Assembly: GCA_039925865.1 (NCBI GenBank)
Contig: JBDSYA010000278.1
Span: 1-12,950, forward strand
Source: JBDSYA01 sp039925865
Lineage (GTDB): Bacteria > Bacteroidota > Ignavibacteria > Tepidaquicellales > Tepidaquicellaceae
Reading direction: 5' to 3'
Length of the DNA stretch: 12,950 nucleotides
The notes under the pieces were generated by a model. It was not told the origin of the DNA and ran no database searches. It was given only the letters and a program-made list of their open reading frames with translations. A program made the position numbers and the translations under genes. Below, one piece after another: positions 6,595 through 12,950 of this stretch; within the stretch, counting starts at the first letter, position 1, and each line of letters starts with the position of its first letter.

Positions 6595-9500
6595 ATGAAA
6601 AAATATTTTCTGCTTCTTATTGCAATTTTACTAATATCAAAAATTTCTTTTACTCAAAGCTATAACTGGATTACTCCAAATAAGGCATATTTGAAGCTGT
6701 CTGTTAATGATGACGGTGTTTACAGAATTACCAGAACAGATTTTACCAATGCAGGGATCAGCACTAATGCAATTGATCCCCGGACTGTAAAAGTTTTTAA
6801 TAAGGGAATTGAGTTGCCGATTTTTTTCCAGGGTGAAACTGACGGGGTATTTGATGCTGCTGATTATTTAGATTTCTACGGTACAAGAGTATATGGCGGA
6901 CCTTCCAAGCATTACAACGTTAATAATGTTCTGGCTTATACAAAGGATGAATATTATAATTATTATTCTGACACTAATGCATATTGGATAGGATGGGATG
7001 GAGCATCCGGTCAAAGATTGAGCAATAATAATTTCTCAACTACAACTCTTTATGGATCATCAGCAGTTTTGGAAAAGGTTCATTTTGAGAAAGATAAAAT
7101 ATATACTCAGGGAGAAAGAGCAAATTCCGGAGACTTCAGAAATTTCAATAATGAATTATTTCAGGGAGAAGGCTGGTACTGGGTATCGATGTATAATAAT
7201 TTTTCAGTGTCTGACACGTTTTCAACTCCGCTCCTGTCTCCGGTGGCGCAGACCTGCTCATTAAAAGTATTTGCTTATCCTTATGATATAAATACAACAG
7301 TTTTTAACGAACATAATCTTCAGGTGAGAATAAACGGTAATCTGATCGCAAATATGTTTAAAAATGACTGGGGAAGATTTGATACTACGATTACATTTTC
7401 CAGCTCGCTTTTGGTAAGTACCGGAGTTAATACGGTCACATCGCAATATTTTGTGCCGAGTTATGATGGGCATCTGTATTTTGATTTCATGTCGGTTCAA
7501 TATCCCAAAGTTTTTAAATTTCGAAACAATCAATTTTCATCAAAGCTATCCGCCACTGATACAACTTCAAAAAGATTTATGATCTCAGGATATGTTCCTT
7601 CAAACCCTGTCAGTGTTTATGATTTCGCCAATAATAAAGTGATCACAAACTATACTTCAAGCGCGGATACTCTTATATTCACCGGCAAAAGCAACGGCCG
7701 TTTTGAGGTTATCAATAATGCTATCACAAAAAAACCTTTCAGGATGGCGCAGAGACAGGTGCCTGATTATGTTTCAGTTTCAAACGGAGCCGATTATCTT
7801 TTGGTTTATAATTCACTTTTTGAGACACAGGCTAATCAATTAAAGAATCACCGTGAAACAAATGATGGTTTCAGATTTACAAAAGCAGAAATAAAAGATG
7901 TGTATGATATTTTTAATTACGGTTTACAGGAGCCGGTTGCTATAAGGAACTTTGCAAGATATGTTTATGATAACTGGCAACTGCCAAAACTGGGATATCT
8001 TTGTCTTATGGGAAGAGGTTCACTTGATCCTAAAAAAAATTCTGCGTCAACTCTTTATGAAAAAAACCTTATACCTGTTGCGGGTAATCCTACAACTGAT
8101 ACATACTTTGCAAATTTCGGACAGGGTGCATTTTCATTTACTCCACAGGTTGCAATAGGCAGGCTTACTGCTTATACTGTAACCGAAGCACAAAACATGG
8201 TTGATAATATTATTACTTATGAAAATACTCCTCCTTCTTCCTGGTGGAAAAACTTTTCATTTATTGTCGGTGGCGGAGATTCTGCTGATCAGGCGACTTT
8301 TCAAAGCATAATAAATCCTCTGATCACAAGTCATGTGCTTCCTCCTTCTGTTTCTGGAGATGGTCATAAAATTTACAGAACTGATTTTAATCCTGCAGTA
8401 ACTTACAATTATAAAGATTCGATAAGAAGAGATATTGACAACGGGACACTGATTGCAAGTTTTCAGGGTCATGCAGGAAATCAGGATTGGGAAGACGGCA
8501 TGCAGGATCCTACAACACTCAGTAACTACGGAAAGCTGCCATTTGTAATGAGCATGACCTGTTATACGGGAAAAGTCGGTGAGCCGGGTTTCAGGGTTTT
8601 TGGTGAAAGATTTATGAATATGTCTAATAGGGGAGCGGTAGGATTTATTGGCTCCACAGGATGGGGCTGGCAATATGCAGGAAACACATTACAGAACTGG
8701 ATGCTTTACGGAATTGCCAAAGACACTCTAAGGAGATTCGGTGACATTTTAAAATTTGGAATGAAAAAGATCTCTTATGATTCTGCAAGCTCTTCAGTAA
8801 GACATACATTGAATTGTTATGGGCTTCTTGGTGATCCTGCTGTAAAGCTGGCACTGCCTGTGAGACCTGAGTTTGTAATAAGTTCAGCCGATTACAAATT
8901 ATCAAATGAATTTCCCGCAATTAATGAAAGCTCGACGCTGACAATCTATCCTAAGAATTTTGGTTTGTTTGCAGATTCGTGTAAGATCAGATTTAATCTT
9001 AAAAAAGATAACGTCACAATTTTTTCACGTGACACGGTTCTTAAATCATTTAAACAGTTTGATTCAGCGCAATTTACTTTTAAAATTGATTCGGTTCAAA
9101 ATTATTTTGTACAGGTTGTGATGGATTATGATAACTGGCAGCCTTTGGAAAATAAAAGTAATAATGTGTTACAGGTAAATATTCCGATTAAGAATATTTC
9201 ATTCATGCCCCTTAAACCTGTAGATAATGCAGTTGTAAAAACTGACAGTGTTTTTTTTACAGGACTAAATCCACTTTCAAATCACCTTAAGGCAAATGTA
9301 AAAGTTTTATTAGAATTAGACACTACCCGAACTTTTAATTCTCCATTAAAAAGAACTTTTGCAAACAGCAGCATTACAGGTATGACTACAAAGTTTAAAA
9401 CTCTTATACCTATACTTAATTCAAGCACACTTTATTATTGGAGGACTAATGCAGTAATTAATGATGACAGTTCAGGCTGGTCAAAGCCGCTGACATTTTC

Positions 9501-11457
9501 CTATAACCCTGCAGGAGCCCCTGAAAATGATAAAGCGTATGCTGAAGCTTTACCGGATTCAAATAATATTTCTGCTTTGAAATTTAAAAGCAGTCAATTT
9601 CCACAACCTGATCTTTTCAATACAGCTTATCTCACCAACGGATTGACAATTCCGGCAAAGACTTTAACTCTTTCAGTAAGGTCAATGGGAAGCAGCGGTG
9701 CGGAGATATCCTATCTTAATGTTAATGATAAGGGCGTAAATATAGATGGTGGAAAAAGTACAGGATTGAATATGATGAAAGTAAAAAAACTTAACGGTCA
9801 CATAATTGATTTTATAAACTTTAAGATGACCACAGGTACATCTTCAGATTCTGTTATAAATTTTTTAAATACATTTGATTCGACATATTATTTGATGGCG
9901 CTGAATGCATCATATGTTGACTATGGTTCTGTGCAGCAGATGACAGTTGCAGCAAGAAACAAGATCAAAACTTTTGGAAGTACCAAGATTGACAGCTTAT
10001 TTAAATTTGGCTGGTTCGATACATGGAGTTTTATAGGTTCGATTGGCTCGTCAGGAGTAAATGTTTCAGAGCAGTATCTTCTTTATTCGGTATCAACAGG
10101 CTGGAGAGAATCTTTAAGTTCACTCACAAAGACTTACAAAGAGACCTACGGCACTGTTTCAAATATTATCGGACCGTCTCATTTATGGAGAGACTTTTCA
10201 TGGCAGCAAACACTCATGCCGCAGAGTACAATTAAATTTGATGTGATTGGGATCGCTCAGAATGGCAGTCAGACTTTGCTGCTTGCTAATCAGACAACTA
10301 ACTCTTTTGTAAACCTTAGTTCGGTAAACGCATATCAATATCCTTTCATAAACTTTCTGGCTAAGATATCCATGGATACTATATCCGGATCCCAGCCTTC
10401 GGTTTTAAACTCCATAAAGTTTAATTACAATTTGCCGGGAGAGATCATTGTTGATAAAAATTCATTAGTTCTTTCGGATACGATTGCTAAAATAGGCGGA
10501 GAAATTAAATTTAGTTTCAATTATCAGAATGCCGGTTTCACAAGCATTCCCGGGTTAATAGTAAATGTTTATAAAACTTCGGTTAATGCCGGTAATTTAA
10601 TAAAAACAGATACTCTATCTGATGTTTTGAAAATAGACAGTATCAAATTTTATAAAAATAAATTTACTGTCCCTTACATTAGAGGTGATGCTGATAATAA
10701 ATTAGGAGTTTATATTGAAGTGTTACCAAAAGGACAGATCAATGAATTTTATAGTTATAACAATTATATAAATTTCAGATTATCATTAAAAAATATTTCA
10801 AGCACTTCATTTGTAAACCTTTATAGTGATGGACAATTAATAAAAAGCGGCGACTATGTCAGATCGAAACCGGAATTAAAAATTGAGATCCCAAATTCGG
10901 AAAATTACAGTGACAGGATTGATACTTCTCAAATTTCAATCAGGCTTAACGACAAATATATTCCTTATATAACCGGGAACGTTGCAAATTCAAAACCCGG
11001 ATCCTCTGTAAGTAAAATTGCGGACTTAAATAATGTGAGCATGAGGTCAGTTTATTATTCCCCTGTTTTAGAAAAAGGTACAAATAAACTTACGGTAATT
11101 TATAAAGATGATGCAGACAATACTGATACAGTAAATTACGATCTTATAGTAAGTGATCAGTTACTTGTTAAGGAGTTTTACAATTTTCCAAATCCTATGA
11201 AGGAAGAAACAAATTTTATTTTCAATTTATTAGGGTCAGATACTCCGAAGAATTGTAAAATCAGGATCTATACTTCAGCGGGAAGGCTGATCAAAGAAAT
11301 TACTATGCTTGCAAATATAGGATACAACCAGGTTTCATGGGATGGCAGGGATACTGACGGGGATGAAGTTGCGAACGGTACTTATCTTTATAAAATTGTC
11401 ACTGAAGATGATTCAAAAACTGAAACTCAGATACAGAAGCTTGTTGTACTGAAGTAA
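6595..11457 (+). CDS. Secreted C25 (gingipain/PorU2-like) cysteine peptidase with ILEI-like module and T9SS sorting domain
   Basis: A 1620-residue protein. It starts with a signal peptide (Lys-Lys, hydrophobic core, end near residue 21-22), then a beta-rich region (about 23-385). The C25 caspase-like peptidase domain (about 390-755) has the probable catalytic pair H626 in FQGHAG and C656 in SMTCYTG, and closes with LLGDPAVKL (744-752). Then come CARDB/Ig-like and FN3-like segments (about 755-1000), a FAM3/ILEI-like module (about 1030-1160: GVNIDGG, later FGSTKIDSL and DTWSFIG), further CARDB-like sequence (about 1280-1400), a PorU-type segment (DGQLIKSGDYVRSKPELKIE, near 1410-1430), and a FlgD-like C-terminal domain (1523-1620: FPNPM, WDGRDTDGDEVANGTYLYKI, ending KLVVLK) typical of T9SS type A sorting. 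It should pass through T9SS to the surface. Such proteins are often called PorU2; gingipain PorU itself is the sortase. Whether this one is a sortase or an ordinary surface protease is open. No frameshift is seen. Confidence 0.9.
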   Translation: MKKYFLLLIAILLISKISFTQSYNWITPNKAYLKLSVNDDGVYRITRTDFTNAGISTNAIDPRTVKVFNKGIELPIFFQGETDGVFDAADYLDFYGTRVYGGPSKHYNVNNVLAYTKDEYYNYYSDTNAYWIGWDGASGQRLSNNNFSTTTLYGSSAVLEKVHFEKDKIYTQGERANSGDFRNFNNELFQGEGWYWVSMYNNFSVSDTFSTPLLSPVAQTCSLKVFAYPYDINTTVFNEHNLQVRINGNLIANMFKNDWGRFDTTITFSSSLLVSTGVNTVTSQYFVPSYDGHLYFDFMSVQYPKVFKFRNNQFSSKLSATDTTSKRFMISGYVPSNPVSVYDFANNKVITNYTSSADTLIFTGKSNGRFEVINNAITKKPFRMAQRQVPDYVSVSNGADYLLVYNSLFETQANQLKNHRETNDGFRFTKAEIKDVYDIFNYGLQEPVAIRNFARYVYDNWQLPKLGYLCLMGRGSLDPKKNSASTLYEKNLIPVAGNPTTDTYFANFGQGAFSFTPQVAIGRLTAYTVTEAQNMVDNIITYENTPPSSWWKNFSFIVGGGDSADQATFQSIINPLITSHVLPPSVSGDGHKIYRTDFNPAVTYNYKDSIRRDIDNGTLIASFQGHAGNQDWEDGMQDPTTLSNYGKLPFVMSMTCYTGKVGEPGFRVFGERFMNMSNRGAVGFIGSTGWGWQYAGNTLQNWMLYGIAKDTLRRFGDILKFGMKKISYDSASSSVRHTLNCYGLLGDPAVKLALPVRPEFVISSADYKLSNEFPAINESSTLTIYPKNFGLFADSCKIRFNLKKDNVTIFSRDTVLKSFKQFDSAQFTFKIDSVQNYFVQVVMDYDNWQPLENKSNNVLQVNIPIKNISFMPLKPVDNAVVKTDSVFFTGLNPLSNHLKANVKVLLELDTTRTFNSPLKRTFANSSITGMTTKFKTLIPILNSSTLYYWRTNAVINDDSSGWSKPLTFSYNPAGAPENDKAYAEALPDSNNISALKFKSSQFPQPDLFNTAYLTNGLTIPAKTLTLSVRSMGSSGAEISYLNVNDKGVNIDGGKSTGLNMMKVKKLNGHIIDFINFKMTTGTSSDSVINFLNTFDSTYYLMALNASYVDYGSVQQMTVAARNKIKTFGSTKIDSLFKFGWFDTWSFIGSIGSSGVNVSEQYLLYSVSTGWRESLSSLTKTYKETYGTVSNIIGPSHLWRDFSWQQTLMPQSTIKFDVIGIAQNGSQTLLLANQTTNSFVNLSSVNAYQYPFINFLAKISMDTISGSQPSVLNSIKFNYNLPGEIIVDKNSLVLSDTIAKIGGEIKFSFNYQNAGFTSIPGLIVNVYKTSVNAGNLIKTDTLSDVLKIDSIKFYKNKFTVPYIRGDADNKLGVYIEVLPKGQINEFYSYNNYINFRLSLKNISSTSFVNLYSDGQLIKSGDYVRSKPELKIEIPNSENYSDRIDTSQISIRLNDKYIPYITGNVANSKPGSSVSKIADLNNVSMRSVYYSPVLEKGTNKLTVIYKDDADNTDTVNYDLIVSDQLLVKEFYNFPNPMKEETNFIFNLLGSDTPKNCKIRIYTSAGRLIKEITMLANIGYNQVSWDGRDTDGDEVANGTYLYKIVTEDDSKTETQIQKLVVLK

Positions 11458-11474
11458 TACTATCGGATATAAAA

Positions 11475-11510
11475 GAAGATCCCTGTCAAAAAATGCTGGG
11501 ATCTTTTTTT
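11475..11510. terminator. Convergent (probably bidirectional) intrinsic terminator
   Basis: AAGATCCC (11476-11483) pairs perfectly with GGGATCTT (11498-11505) around a 14-nt loop, followed on the plus strand by a run of T to 11510. On the minus strand the same stem is followed by CTTTTAT, a weaker T-rich tail. It sits in the 57-bp gap between the stop of the peptidase and the stop of the convergent ATP-grasp gene, so it can end both transcripts. Confidence 0.88.
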
Positions 11511-11514
11511 ATAA

Positions 11515-12696
11515 TCATTTTTTGTAATAAGCAATACTGGAGCCTACCCATGTCTTATCTTTATTGAAATCCACGCCCATCATTTTTCCTTTACTAAGAC
11601 GTACAAGATTATTTACTAATAAAGGTTTATCCTGCCAGACATACAGCAATCTGATCTCAGCTTTTGCCGGAATATCAGGAGTTGCAATTGCTGGTTCGTA
11701 ATTTATTTTTTTCTGCAGAATGTAGTTTGATCTGTCTTTTATCAAATCAAGATCCTGTTTTGTAATGTCATATTTTACTCCCACACCGGCAAAAGAAAAC
11801 AGCGGTTTCAAAACATAATTTTCCAGATCATCAGGATATTTATCGATCTGATCAAGAAAGTTTGTATCAGGAACGAATTTATTTTTTAAAAACGGTAATG
11901 AAAATTTACTGATCTTAAAAAACCAGTTAGGGTGCGCGATCCACTTTACATCAAGCTCTTCAGTAAAACGGAAATCATATTTTATATCTTTTCTCTTTGC
12001 TAGCTCATCATGTATAACACGATTATAGATCCGGTGCACCGGAATTTTTCTTCCGTTACTCACATAAAAAAGTTTTTTCCCTTCTCTGATGATTTTTGTA
12101 AGACAGACAGGCTTTACACCGAGATACTTTTCAGTACAAAGAAAATCAATATATGTCTTTTGTTTTTCAGGTTCGATCTCGAGTAAAATAACGTTCTCAG
12201 GATCCGAATCACTTACAATTACATCTTTGAATTTTTCTATATAAGAGTTTTCATCAAGCCCGCTGAAATAATTGGTCAGACCTGAGTGAATGTTAAAATG
12301 ATCTCTGACCTTTTCATTCAAAAGCTGCTGATAACAATACAGGGATGCAAAGCCCTGAAGCTCGATCAATTGAGGAATGAACTTTCCGTTTTCATCTTTG
12401 CAGATCGCAAAATCAATTGCAAGTAGTGAAGTATGTTCATCTTCATTTGGAACGGCCAGCTGGTCAGGTAGTGCCTTCTTTGAATATTCATTAAAATCTT
12501 TTGACTGAAGGTCTTTGACTATAAGTTCTGAAGCATTTAATATTTCTTTCAGAAGTTCGTCGGTCAGGAATATAGGAGTTTCCCCAATTCTGAATTCGAT
12601 CTGATAATTGTAGGTGGAATAAAGATCTTTAATAAATGCCTGATAATTTTTTTCAGTAAATTCAGAATTGAATTTCTTTCGGAGTTCAGGGATCAA
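11515..12696 (-). CDS. ATP-grasp-like protein of unknown substrate
   Basis: A 393-residue soluble protein. Its C-terminal third looks like an ATP-grasp catalytic domain: YVLKPLFSFAGVGV (294-307) resembles the strand and glycine-rich loop, YILQKKI (325-331) the hinge that holds adenine, AEIRLLYVW (346-354) the Mg-ligand strand, and NLVRLSKGKMMGV (363-375) the last ligand strand. ATP-grasp enzymes join a carboxylate to an amine or thiol with ATP. A second conserved-looking stretch is LIELQGFASLYCYQ (110-123). Substrate and pathway cannot be assigned. There is no ATG in the frame before residue 372; the upstream in-frame stop is at 12727-12729 inside the 18-bp repeats, leaving TTG 12696 as the only usual start. 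The short gap, 18 bp, to the repeat array suggests the original 5' end may have been altered. Confidence 0.65.
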   Translation of the reverse strand: MIPELRKKFNSEFTEKNYQAFIKDLYSTYNYQIEFRIGETPIFLTDELLKEILNASELIVKDLQSKDFNEYSKKALPDQLAVPNEDEHTSLLAIDFAICKDENGKFIPQLIELQGFASLYCYQQLLNEKVRDHFNIHSGLTNYFSGLDENSYIEKFKDVIVSDSDPENVILLEIEPEKQKTYIDFLCTEKYLGVKPVCLTKIIREGKKLFYVSNGRKIPVHRIYNRVIHDELAKRKDIKYDFRFTEELDVKWIAHPNWFFKISKFSLPFLKNKFVPDTNFLDQIDKYPDDLENYVLKPLFSFAGVGVKYDITKQDLDLIKDRSNYILQKKINYEPAIATPDIPAKAEIRLLYVWQDKPLLVNNLVRLSKGKMMGVDFNKDKTWVGSSIAYYKK

Positions 12697-12714
12697 TGTT
12701 TGGTTTGGTAAGTT

Positions 12715-12801
12715 AAGTTTGTTGAGTCAGCTAAGTTGTTGAGTCAGCTAAGTTTGTTGAGTCAGCTAAGTTTGTTGAGTCAGCTAAGTTTGTTGAGTCA
12801 G
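12715..12801. repeat. 18-bp tandem repeat array, five copies
   Basis: Units of AAGTTTGTTGAGTCAGCT: 12715-12732, a 17-bp version lacking one T at 12733-12749, then perfect copies at 12750-12767 and 12768-12785, and a partial copy 12786-12801. The array is followed by GGTTGATTGAGTGTGTAG-like sequence that shares TTGAGTGTGT with the 9-bp array near ridA. The 17-bp unit breaks any long reading frame, so the array is very likely non-coding. It sits just upstream of the ATP-grasp gene start. Confidence 0.95.
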
Positions 12802-12817
12802 GTTGATTGAGTGTGTA

Positions 12818-12853
12818 GTAAACAACTTTACGAACCTTATAAACTTTACAAAC
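12818..12853. repeat. Degenerate 9-bp tandem repeat, four units
   Basis: Four consecutive 9-mers on the plus strand, GTAAACAAC, TTTACGAAC, CTTATAAAC and TTTACAAAC, keep the period exactly and share an AAC ending. A looser fifth unit follows. This looks like an older, decayed array next to the fresh 18-bp one. Confidence 0.6.
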
Positions 12854-12880
12854 TCTCTTTACTAAACTCACTAAAAATAG

Positions 12881-12950
12881 CTAAATCAGAAATTTCCCAT
12901 TTTCCATGACTTTCTCATCATCAAGCCAAATATCAAAATCAATTCCAACA
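12881..12950 (-). CDS. C-terminal end of an unidentified minus-strand gene (partial)
   Basis: The last 22 codons of a frame entering from the right edge, ending in TAG (12881-12883). It reads DFDIWLDDEKVMENGKFLI at its end, which looks like real protein (acidic, alternating hydrophobic, no low-complexity bias). The piece is too short to name a family. It would be followed on the same strand by the repeat-filled gap and then the ATP-grasp gene. The plus strand is also open here from an ATG at 12906, so the strand choice is a judgement. Confidence 0.5.
   Translation of the reverse strand, partial: VGIDFDIWLDDEKVMENGKFLI

Noticed and set aside
7261..8920. Several minus-strand frames of 90-138 codons across the peptidase gene
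   Set aside because: They are antisense shadows of the long, uninterrupted peptidase frame and have no recognisable domain or plausible composition.
12715..12801. The 18-bp array as a CRISPR
   Set aside because: Units are directly adjacent with no unique spacers, so it is a plain tandem repeat.
12715..12801. The 18-bp array as a coding hexapeptide repeat (Ala-Asp-Ser-Thr-Asn-Leu)
   Set aside because: The 17-bp unit shifts the frame straight into a stop, and no start or flanking coding sequence goes with it.

Overview
The window looks like a chromosomal segment of an AT-rich member of the Bacteroidota/Chlorobiota group, most likely an Ignavibacteria-type organism. The reasons are a very long C25 (gingipain/PorU-type) peptidase ending in a type IX secretion (T9SS) sorting domain, poor Shine-Dalgarno sequences in front of most genes, and an ordinary respiratory complex I gene. 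The lineage is inferred; no rRNA or tRNA gene is present to confirm it.

Left part (1-1998), all on the minus strand: the first 292 residues of nuoG (complex I, running off the left edge), a small dimeric alpha/beta-barrel (ABM-like) protein, and a RidA-family deaminase very similar to 2-aminomuconate deaminases. Two short tandem repeat arrays (7 bp and 9 bp units) lie in the gap between the last two genes. The 9-bp array supplies the stop codon of ridA.

Middle part (1999-6594): a 335-bp divergent intergenic region is followed by four plus-strand genes: a class I SAM methyltransferase, an ANT(6)/AadK-like aminoglycoside 6-adenylyltransferase, a DUF1801/YdeI-like protein and a sodium:solute symporter. 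The adenylyltransferase is the oddest gene. Its full-length coding frame begins right after, and in the same frame as, the methyltransferase stop codon, and it has no ATG, GTG or TTG before its catalytic motif. A 303-bp region follows, carrying a sigma-70-like promoter, a long hairpin and a 15-bp palindrome.

Right part (6595-12950): a 1620-residue secreted C25 peptidase (PorU2-like) with signal peptide, His/Cys dyad, a FAM3/ILEI-like module and a C-terminal sorting domain. It ends at a shared convergent terminator. On the minus strand come an ATP-grasp-like protein of unknown substrate with only a TTG start, an 18-bp tandem array directly upstream of it, a degenerate 9-bp array, and the last 22 codons of another minus-strand gene.

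The genes do not form one pathway. I see no clear new multi-gene system. The points most worth a second look are the start-less adenylyltransferase, the ILEI-like module in the peptidase, and the period-9/18 intergenic repeats that touch gene ends.
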